From a virus, in IMG/VR virus record IMGVR_UViG_3300031976_000023, positions 1 through 49,293 of that record: a stretch of DNA of 49,293 bases; one strand, 5' to 3'. A model generated the notes under the pieces. That model saw nothing but the letters and a program-made list of their open reading frames with translations. It did no database searches and was not told the origin of the DNA. A program made the translations under genes and the position numbers. Shown piece by piece: positions 32,609 to 42,064 of this stretch; positions within the stretch are counted from its first letter, which is position 1; each line of letters starts with the position of its first letter.

Positions 32609-33478
32609 TTATCGTGCGCTACCCGAAATATCGTAAATAAAATTACCACTTCGTATAGCTTCCATGATTTCGTCTTGATGTTTTTCGTACTCTTTAGTAG
32701 ACATTTTATTTACCTTTGACTCTGACAATTTATTATTGTTTGATTCAGCGTCTGGTTGACTTCTAGTATTACGAGTACTTACAGACTTAGCAGCATCTTT
32801 ATTGTTGCTAGGTTTCTTTGTTGATATGTTCATGTCTGCTTTATACAGATCAATCGCACGTGATGCAGACCTTGCATCGTTATCATTCTCATATAGAGCT
32901 TCTTGTACCCACTTAGGCTGTTGTTCTGCCCAATCGTGAAACTCATCACTGTCACGTATTTCGCCAAAGTCAGGGTGAGCTTTTAGTAACTCTACTTCTG
33001 CACGTTCACGTGAGGCAGTCTCACGCATGGCGTCTATCTCTTTTACTTTATCCTCTAAGCCAGCCTGTTGTTCACGTGCCTTTTTAATTGCAATAGTTTC
33101 TACAATGGCTGCTACATCTGGATATTCTTTTGCCCAACTATCAATGTCTTCATCTGACTTAGGCAGTTTAATCTCTTGTGCTGCGCTTTGTTTAAGCTGT
33201 GTTTCTAATGCAGCAATACGAGTTTCTAATTCTTCTTTAGCTTTTTGTGATCCTCTACGTAGATCTGCATATCGTTTCTTGTAGCTTCTTTCTTCTGCAG
33301 TATCAGGCTCTGCTTCTTCTTTAGCTTTTGCCTCTGCCTCTTCTTTTGTATTATTTTGTTCTGCTAGTAACTCTTTTAGTTCTTCTTCATCTTTATCTGC
33401 ACGTTCACGTACTCTACTCTTACGCTGCATCATCATACTCTTTGGTGCTTCTTGTGCTTCTACTATTTGATTTTCCAT
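32609..33478 (-). CDS. Capsid assembly scaffolding protein
   Basis: This 289-aa protein is highly charged and helical: a long coiled region rich in Glu, Lys and Arg (residues 20-165), with ERSYKKRYADLRRG, SQKAKEELETRIAALETQLK, and DSDEFHDWAEQQPKWVQEALYEND in the second half. It ends in a basic C terminus. Scaffolding proteins of T7-like phages have this composition and lie just before the capsid gene. It guides procapsid assembly and is released before DNA packaging. Confidence 0.87.
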   Translation of the reverse strand: MENQIVEAQEAPKSMMMQRKSRVRERADKDEEELKELLAEQNNTKEEAEAKAKEEAEPDTAEERSYKKRYADLRRGSQKAKEELETRIAALETQLKQSAAQEIKLPKSDEDIDSWAKEYPDVAAIVETIAIKKAREQQAGLEDKVKEIDAMRETASRERAEVELLKAHPDFGEIRDSDEFHDWAEQQPKWVQEALYENDNDARSASRAIDLYKADMNISTKKPSNNKDAAKSVSTRNTRSQPDAESNNNKLSESKVNKMSTKEYEKHQDEIMEAIRSGNFIYDISGSAR

Positions 33479-33555
33479 TTTAGTTCCTGTTCTGGGGCCA
33501 CCGTAGCCTATGTGTTGTAAGGGGGGTGAGTAGCCAGTTCATATTTAACGGATTA

Positions 33556-36500
33556 CTAACGTGCCGCTAAACCACGTTTCTTAGTCTTTTTTGTTTTTAT
33601 AGGTTTACTTGCTAACCCACCTTTGTTAAAACCGCCACCTCTACTTATTTTGCTTTTAATAGATTCTTCTTTAATTTTTGGTGTAGAAGTTTTTTGTTTA
33701 CTTTCTCCGCTATCTTCTTTTCTTACTTTTGGTTTTACAGAAACTGTAGGTGCAGATAATTGTTGTTTACTTTCTCCGCTATCTTCTTTATTTGAATTTA
33801 CTGTACCTGTAGGTGCTTCTCTACCCGTACCAAGAATACCAGTTTTTACATACTGTTTTCCTTCAGCGTCAACATAAACAGTTCTGTTGTTAGCATCTCT
33901 AATAACTTTTCCTTCTGCATTTGCAAGTACACCTTTAGTTTTACCATCAGATATTACACCAATAGCAAAATCATTTGCAGTACTTCCTGTGTAGTTTGCT
34001 TTTTCTGCATCTTGTGCAGCACGTAATGCAGCACCAGAAAGTTTATCTTTCCATACTTCCGTTCTTTTAGGTTCTGCTACAGTTGCAGCTTGTGTAGCTT
34101 GTGTAATAGGTTGTTTAGTTTCTGAATCTACAAGTACACCATTTTCATATTCTTTACCATCAAAAGGAGTAAACAAGTTAGCAGTTTGTTGATACAAAGT
34201 ATTTACTTGATTACCTGCATCATCTAATAATTTACCATTAACGTATTGTTTACCATCACCGGGAGTTAGTTTATTAAATACATTTTGATATGTAGTGTTA
34301 GGAACTTTAGGTGTAGTAACTATAGGAGTTTCTGAAACCTTTGGTGGAGTATATTTAATTTTGCTAGGGTCCATACCTTCTGGGTATATAGCTCTTGGAT
34401 CAACCATTGATTCTGTTAAGTTAACATCGGGTTTTGTAAATTCAGTACCTGTATCAGTTGTAGTGTTTGCTTGATTTAAAGAACTGTATCCTAAATCTCC
34501 TGCACGAGTACCCCTTGGATCAGTAGCAACTACATCAGTAGAAACTACAGGAGAACGTAATACGCCTTGATCAAATGCTTCCGTTGTTTGTTGCGCTGTA
34601 TCAAATGTAGGTCCAGTAAATGCGCTTTGTTGTTGTTGAGGAATTGACTCTGGTAGTTGCTGATTAGGAACAGAAAATTGATTAGTAAACTGTTGTGGTG
34701 TATAAGGTTCTGTAGAAGTAACAGATGGAGTTTCTTCTTCTTTAAAATAATTACCTTGAGCTAAATCTAATAATTTACTCCCAAAACCAGCAATAGTTTT
34801 TTGTTGAAAAAGCCCATCGTTAGATTTCTTTTGTGCTACAGGTTCTCCGCTACCAAACTGAGCAGGGTCATAAGTAGCAGGTCTTTGACCTACACTGCTT
34901 GTATCTGTAACTATATTTGGATCACCTGTTTGTACAGGTGCAGGTGAACCTTTTTCTCTTACTGAAACAGCAAGAGGAGTCATTTGTTGATTAGCTTGTC
35001 TAGTATAAACGTCATCTAAAGTTAAATTATTTTTTACTTTTGTTGGAGGTGCAAATGGATCTACACCTGCAGATAATCTAGGATCATTAGTTCCTTGCAC
35101 CTCTGCTCCACGTTGTGATGCAGGTGAACCTTTTACTTGACCTAAAGTAGGATACTTATCTGATTGTACATTACCGTCAACTAAGCTACCCGGAGTAGAC
35201 AGCAAATCATTAGGAAACATTTGAGCATTAGCTTCTAGTTGAGAGGCATATTGTCTACCCATTTGGTAACTCTGTTCTTTTGCTGCATCTAAATCTATTT
35301 GTTCAAAGTTAGGATCAGCTAACACTTGAGCTAATTTATCAGACTCTATTGAGTAAGATCCTACTTGAGTAAACGCATTAACTGCACTTGCTGCATCTGT
35401 AGCTGCTTCAGGATTAATACCACTACCTACAAGAAAGCTATCTACCCATTTGGCTATTACACCAGATTCTGAAGAAGGTTGTAATCCATTTGCCTTTAAA
35501 AAATTATCACGTATTGTAGTATATTTAGCTTTTAATTCTTCAGTTGTTGCATTTGCAATCATTTCATTTAAACGTATTTCACTTTGTCTAGCATGACCTC
35601 GCATAGTTCCGTATGCTAATCCAGCACCAAAAGGAACTAAAGATGATATACCTAGTGCTACTGCTTTTTGTAATCTATAACCTTTACTACTTTCATACTC
35701 CATCCTAGCTGCAAAGTCTTCTGGTGACAATGCTGCATAGTTTATTTGTTTTGGTGCAGTAGATTCTCTATAGGGTTCAGTATCCCTATCTCTATTTTTA
35801 TTATTAATTGCAGCAGCAATTTCTTCTTCTGTTGTAGTTTCTGCACCTTCCTCTGGTGGAACGTATAGAGTATATCCCGGCTCAATAGGAAGTGTAGGTA
35901 CACCATCAATAAATGTTACATTTATTTTTTCTCCATCTGCATTAACATATACTTTTACTTCAACTGATACACTACTCATGTATGCATCATAATCAGCTAC
36001 TTCGTCAGGATTAAATGTAGGTACAGGTGCTGTAGGTAATGTTACTTGACCACCTTCTTGAAAGTTTTGCACAGGTACAAACCCACCATCTGCAAACTTC
36101 ATAGGTTCACCTTTACCGCCTACAACTATTAGGTCAGCCATTTCAAAAGGCATATCGTCATCTATAGTAGCTTCATCAGAGTTACCCATCTGACCCATAG
36201 CTTCCATTTTCTTTAAACCCATTTTAGCATTTTGACGTATTTTCATAAGTTTGTCAAGACCAATAAAACGAACTACATCTTCAGGAAATATAAACTCACC
36301 CTCACTTACATTGGCAGGTATGTCATCACGTACACCTTCTTTAGTACCACCAATAGGTACTTCATTACCAGAGACTTCATCTATTTCGCCACCTTCATCT
36401 TTAAGGCCACCTTCTCCAAAAAAACTCATTTGGTTATTCATTGGTACTACTCCACCTTTATTAAATGTAGAAGGTTTAGAACCCTCTGGCATATTTGTAA

Positions 36501-37491
36501 TTCTAAGTTTTTTTAATTTTTTTATTCTTTCAGCACGTAGCTCTGGGGTATTTAATTTTTTAACTTTTGCCAAAACTAATGCACCAACTTGTACAACTTC
36601 TTCTGCTTCAAACACAGGTAACATACTAACTTTATCATAAAAGAAACTATGTCTTTCTGGATTAAAACCTACTTGTATCCAATCAGGATCATTAATATAT
36701 TTTTTAGCTAAAGAAAAAGCATTTTTATCACTAACGTCTTGCCATTTACCCTTCATAGTAGCAAAAGGAGTTTTAGTTTGTGTTTCTTCTTTGGCTACTC
36801 TTTCTCCTGTTTCTTTGTTTAATCTTTTTATAGTTTTCTTTTTTTCTGTAGCTATGTCAAGAGCTAACTGTTTAGCACCTTCATTAGTCATATCAAAATT
36901 TACATCTTTAAGTACCGCAGTTCTTCCATAAAGTTTTCCTTTTACTTTATCTACAATACTAGTTACCCATACATTGTGTTCATTGTATGCTGGTATATCT
37001 AAACGAGAACTTACAATACTACCTTTTTCTAATTTACTGTTTAATCCTAGTATACCTTTATCAGATTTATCTTTTGTTAAAGCCCCTACAATTTGTTTAA
37101 AGTTAGGTAACATTGTTTGTAAATCATCAAAAGTAAAAGATGTAGCAGGTTGATTTTCTTTTATATACTTTCTATATTCAGGACCAGACATTATTCCTTG
37201 TTGTAAATCTCTAGCTTGTTTTGCAAACTTTCTTTGTTTTCTTCTTTTAGATTCTTCTATTGGTACTTTATTGTTGTTTTTCCAATCTTTAATTGCCTTT
37301 TCATCACCTAACATTTCTAATGCTTCGTCTGACAAATCATTATCTACATTAGTTAGTTTTAAATTTAAAGGAACGTCTTCCAAGACTTTAGGAGATTTAT
37401 CTACTGCAGGAGTATCTATATCAGATAAATCCATAGCATTAAGTTTTTTTGATACTTTAGAAAGTTTATTTCCTAAACTAAGTAGTCCCAT
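33556..37491 (-). CDS. Large polyvalent-protein-like structural protein (1311 aa)
   Basis: This protein lies between the portal and scaffold genes. Residues ~150-330 resemble a domain seen in phage large polyvalent proteins: RTAVLKDVNFDM, a KTPFATMKGKW strand, ERHSFFYDK near 280 and VVQVGALVLAK near 300. A second conserved part, about 375-415, has VPIGGTKEGVRDDIPANVSEG and FIFPEDVVRFIGL. The middle carries Gly-Gly motifs (FADGGFVPVQ, NFQEGGQV). A hydrophobic segment lies at about 605-640 (ISSLVPFGAGLAYG). The C-terminal 500 residues are low-complexity, with repeats (PGDGKQYVNG/PFDGKEYENG; KEDSGESKQ twice). Such proteins are injected with the DNA or packaged in the head; the function here is unknown. 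Confidence 0.7.
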   Translation of the reverse strand: MGLLSLGNKLSKVSKKLNAMDLSDIDTPAVDKSPKVLEDVPLNLKLTNVDNDLSDEALEMLGDEKAIKDWKNNNKVPIEESKRRKQRKFAKQARDLQQGIMSGPEYRKYIKENQPATSFTFDDLQTMLPNFKQIVGALTKDKSDKGILGLNSKLEKGSIVSSRLDIPAYNEHNVWVTSIVDKVKGKLYGRTAVLKDVNFDMTNEGAKQLALDIATEKKKTIKRLNKETGERVAKEETQTKTPFATMKGKWQDVSDKNAFSLAKKYINDPDWIQVGFNPERHSFFYDKVSMLPVFEAEEVVQVGALVLAKVKKLNTPELRAERIKKLKKLRITNMPEGSKPSTFNKGGVVPMNNQMSFFGEGGLKDEGGEIDEVSGNEVPIGGTKEGVRDDIPANVSEGEFIFPEDVVRFIGLDKLMKIRQNAKMGLKKMEAMGQMGNSDEATIDDDMPFEMADLIVVGGKGEPMKFADGGFVPVQNFQEGGQVTLPTAPVPTFNPDEVADYDAYMSSVSVEVKVYVNADGEKINVTFIDGVPTLPIEPGYTLYVPPEEGAETTTEEEIAAAINNKNRDRDTEPYRESTAPKQINYAALSPEDFAARMEYESSKGYRLQKAVALGISSLVPFGAGLAYGTMRGHARQSEIRLNEMIANATTEELKAKYTTIRDNFLKANGLQPSSESGVIAKWVDSFLVGSGINPEAATDAASAVNAFTQVGSYSIESDKLAQVLADPNFEQIDLDAAKEQSYQMGRQYASQLEANAQMFPNDLLSTPGSLVDGNVQSDKYPTLGQVKGSPASQRGAEVQGTNDPRLSAGVDPFAPPTKVKNNLTLDDVYTRQANQQMTPLAVSVREKGSPAPVQTGDPNIVTDTSSVGQRPATYDPAQFGSGEPVAQKKSNDGLFQQKTIAGFGSKLLDLAQGNYFKEEETPSVTSTEPYTPQQFTNQFSVPNQQLPESIPQQQQSAFTGPTFDTAQQTTEAFDQGVLRSPVVSTDVVATDPRGTRAGDLGYSSLNQANTTTDTGTEFTKPDVNLTESMVDPRAIYPEGMDPSKIKYTPPKVSETPIVTTPKVPNTTYQNVFNKLTPGDGKQYVNGKLLDDAGNQVNTLYQQTANLFTPFDGKEYENGVLVDSETKQPITQATQAATVAEPKRTEVWKDKLSGAALRAAQDAEKANYTGSTANDFAIGVISDGKTKGVLANAEGKVIRDANNRTVYVDAEGKQYVKTGILGTGREAPTGTVNSNKEDSGESKQQLSAPTVSVKPKVRKEDSGESKQKTSTPKIKEESIKSKISRGGGFNKGGLASKPIKTKKTKKRGLAAR
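33694..33789 (-). repeat. Exact 27-nt direct repeat coding KEDSGESKQ
   Basis: The same 27-nt DNA sequence occurs at 33694-33720 and 33763-33789, inside the 3' end of the 1311-aa gene, 69 nt apart and in frame. Complete identity at synonymous positions suggests a recent duplication or ongoing slippage. Confidence 0.8.
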
Positions 37492-37711
37492 TCTTTAATA
37501 CTTCTTCCCTAAGTAAAAGTAATCTACGCAAAGTGTGTATAGAACCTTGCGCCCGAAAAACTACAGTACTATCATCTGCCTGTTCTATAGTTTTGTGTTG
37601 TTGTTTAATTAAATCTTCTATATAGTTATTGAACTGGTCCCACTCCTGCTGGTTGACCACCAGCGGCTTGAGGCTGTTGAGTAGCTTGTTGTTGTTGCGG
37701 TTGCTGTGCAT
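37478..37711 (-). CDS. Small hypothetical protein overlapping portal (77 aa)
   Basis: The start at 37711 follows AGGAAGGA with 10-nt spacing; a GTG at 37750 is an alternative. The first 86 nt overlap the 3' end of the portal gene in another frame. After the overlap the protein is helical and well formed (QQEWDQFNNYIEDLIKQQHKTIEQAD, then SIHTLRRLLLLREEVL). It overlaps the start of the 1311-aa gene by 14 nt. Small helical proteins in this place are common in marine podoviruses; the function is unknown. Confidence 0.65.
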   Translation of the reverse strand: MHSNRNNNKLLNSLKPLVVNQQEWDQFNNYIEDLIKQQHKTIEQADDSTVVFRAQGSIHTLRRLLLLREEVLKNGTT

Positions 37712-39767
37712 TGCCTGTAAATCCTTCCTGTCCCGGTGCAGGTACTCCACCTGTTCCTATAGTAGCTCCACCAGATCCTGATGGGTCTACCTGTGGTTGT
37801 CCTTGTTCGGGGGTAGGTTGTTCTTGTTGGAAACCTTTCATTATCTCTGCCTGTATTGCAGCTTCATCCATGTTGTTAGTAACTTTGTCTGGATCAAGTT
37901 CAAGAGACTTTGCAATCTCACGAATGATATATGGAAATTTAGTAAACGGTGCAAGTGCTGGGCTTGAAGCAATTTGCATAAATTGTGTAAGGCGTTGGCT
38001 ACGTACTTCATTAGCCATAAGACTTTCAGTACCACGTGCTTTAACTTCTAAGTCACCTTTAATATCAGGATCAAAATCAAACTGCATATTAAATCGAAAT
38101 AGACCCTCCCCTAAAGGCCGTAGTAAGTAATCGTCAATGTTCTTGACAACGGACTTAATACTACCCTGTGCCGCACCCATAAGCATTGAGATACCTGATG
38201 CTGTACGCCCTACTCCTGTAACACCTGTTTGTCCATGTGCAAAGCTAGGAAAGCCAGTGCTTTCGTCTGCAAGTACACGTGCTTTGTCAAACAGTTGTAA
38301 GTTTTCTCCTGATACATTGGGAAACTTTGTACCGAAGATAGCCTGACCCGGTGCGCCACCTTGACGCCTAAACACTTTGCCGGGATATACAGATAGATCC
38401 TGTCCCGGCACTAAGTTAGTCTCATCAACCTCGATCAATAAATTACCTGATAGTACAGCATTGTCTACTGCCATACGCATAAAACCATTCATTAAAGTCT
38501 GAGTGTCATCCATGTTTTCAGCTATACCTACACCAAAGAAGGAGTAAGGGTTTAACTCATAGGGTGCTGCATGATACGGAATACGTGCAGGTTTAAACGG
38601 ATTAATTACCATACGAAGTAACTTATTATTACAAATCCACACATTAGCCTGTAATTCATCTACATCGCTAAGTTCAGATGGTATATCTACACCCTGTTCC
38701 TCAAGCATAGATACATCTACTGTACCCCAATACTCTAGTACTTCATATCTTTCTACACCATGTTCAGTTGCATAATCAGAAAGATCATCTTCCCAAGACT
38801 CTTTAGTATAGTTTTCACCTAGTTCAATGGCTTCATCAATTACTGAGTTACGAAAGAATGGACGCTGTTTAAGTTGTCTAAGCTGTGATCTTGACATCTT
38901 GTGACGTTCAATTACATACTGAGCTTCATCCATATTGTTTGCGTCAGGGTCAGGATAAAAGTTCCACACAGATACATGTGATACCTGTGGTATTGTTTTA
39001 ATTATAGGATTGTAGTTACCATCTTCATCCCACTGTGGATACTCTTTGTCTACAGCAAATGGTCCTTTCATTACACCTGTACCAAACAGAGCCATTTCAA
39101 ATGCAGTATTGCGAAGGTGCTTACTTGCATTAGACTCTTCTAGTTGGTCTTGTATTTTCTTTTGCATTTTCTTTGCGGCTACCATTGCAGGACTAAATGT
39201 AACTGCAGTAGGTGTAAGACCTACACCTTCTTTTAAACCATCAATGTCTTGTAGTTTGTCTGAAAGTGGACCTAACATTTCACCAAGAGTTTTGGCTGTT
39301 GCACCTTTAGGTAACTCTTTACCATCACCCTTATAACCATAGGGACTTACTTCTTTGTCTACATCTGATTCTTTAATTTGATCAGGTTCTTTAGGATCAA
39401 AGTGTACATCTGCAACTACACCTTCTGGTAATTCAGTAGGGTCAACTGTAAGAGGAAACTTATTATTTGCAAACATTACGGACTCTAGCTGTTGATATGC
39501 CGCAAGAGTTTTTGTTTTAGTTACTTTAATAAACACCCTAGATTTTTCTACTTCTGTAAACTGTACGTCTGGTCCGTATATACCACGATAGTTTCTGTAG
39601 GCATCTAACCAACGAGTCTCATCTTGCTGGCGATAGTCTTCCGCACGTTTATATCTACCTCGAATATAAGGAATAATGTTATTAGTATTATAATCGTCTA
39701 CAGTAGACTCATCTGTATCTTCTAGTACAATAGACTCGTCTTCAATAAATGTGTTATCTTCTTCCAT
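37626..39767 (-). CDS. Portal (head-tail connector) protein
   Basis: This 713-aa protein follows TerL. It has EDYRQQDETRWLDAYRNYRG near the N terminus, HVSVWNFYPDPDANNMDEAQYVIERHKMSRSQL in the middle (positions ~265-300), and GVGIAENMDDTQTLMNGFMRMAVDNAVLSGN, then SGISMLMGAAQGSIKSVVKNIDDYLLRPLGEGLF. These are marks of the T7-like portal family. The C-terminal ~60 residues are Gln/Pro/Gly-rich. The portal is the dodecameric ring through which DNA is packaged. It is longer than T7 gp8 because of an inserted region and the Q-rich tail. Confidence 0.9.
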   Translation of the reverse strand: MEEDNTFIEDESIVLEDTDESTVDDYNTNNIIPYIRGRYKRAEDYRQQDETRWLDAYRNYRGIYGPDVQFTEVEKSRVFIKVTKTKTLAAYQQLESVMFANNKFPLTVDPTELPEGVVADVHFDPKEPDQIKESDVDKEVSPYGYKGDGKELPKGATAKTLGEMLGPLSDKLQDIDGLKEGVGLTPTAVTFSPAMVAAKKMQKKIQDQLEESNASKHLRNTAFEMALFGTGVMKGPFAVDKEYPQWDEDGNYNPIIKTIPQVSHVSVWNFYPDPDANNMDEAQYVIERHKMSRSQLRQLKQRPFFRNSVIDEAIELGENYTKESWEDDLSDYATEHGVERYEVLEYWGTVDVSMLEEQGVDIPSELSDVDELQANVWICNNKLLRMVINPFKPARIPYHAAPYELNPYSFFGVGIAENMDDTQTLMNGFMRMAVDNAVLSGNLLIEVDETNLVPGQDLSVYPGKVFRRQGGAPGQAIFGTKFPNVSGENLQLFDKARVLADESTGFPSFAHGQTGVTGVGRTASGISMLMGAAQGSIKSVVKNIDDYLLRPLGEGLFRFNMQFDFDPDIKGDLEVKARGTESLMANEVRSQRLTQFMQIASSPALAPFTKFPYIIREIAKSLELDPDKVTNNMDEAAIQAEIMKGFQQEQPTPEQGQPQVDPSGSGGATIGTGGVPAPGQEGFTGNAQQPQQQQATQQPQAAGGQPAGVGPVQ

Positions 39768-39777
39768 CTAGGTTTCC

Positions 39778-41367
39778 TTAATATCCGAATTTAGAATCTG
39801 CTACTGGCATACTGTTTGTAGGAGTGCCACGAACATCATAATCCCATATACTAAATCTTGGTCTTGACATGATACCATACCTTAGAGCATCATACAAGTG
39901 GTCTTCTGCGTGTGTATCTACATCTTCTGGATTCTTTTTGTCCAGAGGTATTGCAGGTAACTGTGATATAGATTCTCTACAAGTGTCAAAGAATACAAGT
40001 CTTGGCTTCTCTGTAAAATCATCTACCTGTAAACGTCTGTGTATTTCATTCTTTCCTGCTACACGTGAGCCTTTGCTTCTGTCTGAGGGACGCCAACGAC
40101 ATCCTCTCATTATCATTTGTTCTGCCAAAGAAGGACCAGTATCACCACGTTTATGCCACAAAGAGCTATCAAGAACCCCGTAACGAATATTTCCATCGCC
40201 AGCTTCTTCCTCTAGTACCATGTCGGCTAAGTCAACTGCAAGAACTTTAGATACATATAACTCTCTGTATACTATCAACTGTTCGTCAGGGCTAACCGCA
40301 AACCAAAGAACACCTGTATAACTTCCATACCCATAGTCACAGGCTCTAAACTTTACCCAATTACTAGGAATAACAAAAGGTTCAACTACATGTATACTTC
40401 TGTTAAACTCTGTAAAGGCTGCACCTTCTTTAATATCCCAATCACCATCTAGTAACTGTCTTCTTTGTTGTTCTGGTAACGATAGAAGCATTGCTTCGTA
40501 GTCACCCTGTTGTGCTAAGTAAGGATTATCCTTTAGTCTTGCAGGTATAAATCTACGTTTAAATAAAGGTCTTCCTGCCTTTTCATGTCCTGCAGGATAC
40601 TTTAACTGTTCTCCTGTTTCAATGTCTGTAGCTATGTATGATTTACCTGCAGGTGCAGGATCAATAAACATTTTCTTTACCCAACCGTGACCCCTTCCAC
40701 CGGGGTTAGTAGTTGCCCTCATAGAAAGAGGAAGGGTAGGGTCTGCAGATCTTAAACGACTGCGCATATAAGACCAAGCAAAAGGTGTAGCCCATTGTGT
40801 AAGTTCGTCAAAGCCAATCCAACTAAACGCTAGACCTTGGTATCTTGTAACGTCTTGGTCTTTATCTAAGTAACTTAACCACAGTTTAGCACCAGAGGGT
40901 GCAGTCCATTGCATCTTACGTTCTGACCATTTAATACCGGGCCAAATCTTTGGATACATTTCCTGTGATTTAGTAATAAGTTCTCTTAGTTCTTCTGTAG
41001 TATGTCTTAATAGTAAGCCTGAAAATGCAGGGTTGCCCATGTAGCGTAGTGGATCTGCAAGCATTGCGTAGCTCTTGCCCCCACCTGCACTGCCGCCATA
41101 TAGTACTTCACGTTCACTTGCAGCAAGAAAGTCTGTCTGTGGTCCAACGTTAGGTTTAAAGATTACATTGTATTCTTCTTCAACCTTGTCGGTAAACTTT
41201 TCTAGTATTACTGCTGCACTAGGCTGCTCTTTCTTGACCTTCGTTACTTGTTTCTTCTTTTGCACCGACTCTTTTGGCTTCGATTTCTTCCGCTTTGGCG
41301 ATTGCCTTTTTTGCATAGTCTGCCCATCTGCGTAGGCTTCCAGCTTTGTTCTTTCTTTGTCGCTCAT
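39778..41367 (-). CDS. terL: Terminase large subunit (packaging ATPase and nuclease)
   Basis: This 529-aa protein has GGSAGGGKS (Walker A, residues 91-99), SWIGFDEL (Walker B, D187/E188), ATTNPGGRGHGW (coupling motif), and nuclease acidic residues in CDYGYGSYTGVLWF (near 344), GVLDSSLW and THAEDHLYDALRYG. It packages DNA into the procapsid and cuts it at the end. The first ~50 residues are Lys/Gln-rich, unlike typical TerL, and overlap the 3' end of the preceding gene by 149 nt in another frame. A later start (M18 at 41316) would shorten that overlap. Confidence 0.95.
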   Translation of the reverse strand: MSDKERTKLEAYADGQTMQKRQSPKRKKSKPKESVQKKKQVTKVKKEQPSAAVILEKFTDKVEEEYNVIFKPNVGPQTDFLAASEREVLYGGSAGGGKSYAMLADPLRYMGNPAFSGLLLRHTTEELRELITKSQEMYPKIWPGIKWSERKMQWTAPSGAKLWLSYLDKDQDVTRYQGLAFSWIGFDELTQWATPFAWSYMRSRLRSADPTLPLSMRATTNPGGRGHGWVKKMFIDPAPAGKSYIATDIETGEQLKYPAGHEKAGRPLFKRRFIPARLKDNPYLAQQGDYEAMLLSLPEQQRRQLLDGDWDIKEGAAFTEFNRSIHVVEPFVIPSNWVKFRACDYGYGSYTGVLWFAVSPDEQLIVYRELYVSKVLAVDLADMVLEEEAGDGNIRYGVLDSSLWHKRGDTGPSLAEQMIMRGCRWRPSDRSKGSRVAGKNEIHRRLQVDDFTEKPRLVFFDTCRESISQLPAIPLDKKNPEDVDTHAEDHLYDALRYGIMSRPRFSIWDYDVRGTPTNSMPVADSKFGY

Positions 41368-41647
41368 TATCCAACCGTTTCTTTAATCCTACGTGAGAAA
41401 GTGACCGACCTGTATTTCTGGTAAGCCAGTTCGCTACTTCCCGATACGAATACTGCTTTACGTATTTCTTTGCTTTCTCTAGCATATCAAGTTCGTAGTC
41501 TATTGGCAAGAGTATTCTGTTATCTTCTGGATCTATTTCATATCCAAATGGAATTGTTCTTGCTACACGTGGAATTGGAACCCATTCATTATTTTCTTTT
41601 AGGTCTGTCGGTTGGGGTAGTTTCCATTTACCTACTGGTTTAGTCAT
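41219..41647 (-). CDS. HTH-domain protein between TerS and TerL (142 aa)
   Basis: The ATG at 41647 overlaps the TerS stop by 8 nt; a GTG at 41662 would add five residues. The protein has FGYEIDPEDNRILLPIDYELDMLEKAKKYV, then YSYREVANWLTRNTGRSLSHVGLKKRL, a helix-turn-helix pattern, then a very basic and Glu-rich helix (KAIAKAEEIEAKRVGAKEE). It may assist DNA recognition in packaging, but could be a separate DNA-binding regulator. It overlaps terL by 149 nt, so translation is probably coupled. The family is not certain. Confidence 0.7.
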   Translation of the reverse strand: MTKPVGKWKLPQPTDLKENNEWVPIPRVARTIPFGYEIDPEDNRILLPIDYELDMLEKAKKYVKQYSYREVANWLTRNTGRSLSHVGLKKRLDNERQRKNKAGSLRRWADYAKKAIAKAEEIEAKRVGAKEETSNEGQERAA

Positions 41648-42053
41648 TACATGCACATTCACTCATACCGTTACCACATGCACACATTTCTTCTTCTACT
41701 GCTTTGGCTGGCATTAACATGACACCACCCTTTGCTTCTACCTGCATCTTCTCTGTCTTAACAAGACCTGTACGATCTAGGAGTTCTTTTGCTGCAGCCA
41801 TTTTATCACGTATGCCTAACTCAGTAGGATCATACAATGCACTTACCATAGCCATTGCAGCTTTAGGTACATTACGTGCCAGATAGCTGTGAGTTACATC
41901 AAGTATTTCTTCTTTAAGACTGTTAGTAATCTCTGTGTTTGTAGTATTGGGTGAGTATCCAGCTATCTTCTTAGCGGTAGTAATGTCACCACCTGCCTCG
42001 TCCATAAGGACCGCTAAAAACTTTTGTTGCCGTTCCGTTAACTCACGTGCCAT
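41640..42053 (-). CDS. Terminase small subunit-like protein
   Basis: This 137-aa protein opens MARELTERQQKFLAVLMDEAGGD, continuing ITTAKKIAGYSPNTTNTEI, an HTH pattern (terminase_2 type) that recognises the packaging site. The middle is helical (AAMAMVSALYDPTELGIRDKMAAAKELLDRTGLV), typical of small terminases. The tail CACGNGMSECACND holds four cysteines in two CxC pairs, unusual for the family. It lies upstream of terL with one HTH gene between. Confidence 0.8.
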   Translation of the reverse strand: MARELTERQQKFLAVLMDEAGGDITTAKKIAGYSPNTTNTEITNSLKEEILDVTHSYLARNVPKAAMAMVSALYDPTELGIRDKMAAAKELLDRTGLVKTEKMQVEAKGGVMLMPAKAVEEEMCACGNGMSECACND

Positions 42054-42064
42054 ATTACTTCCTT

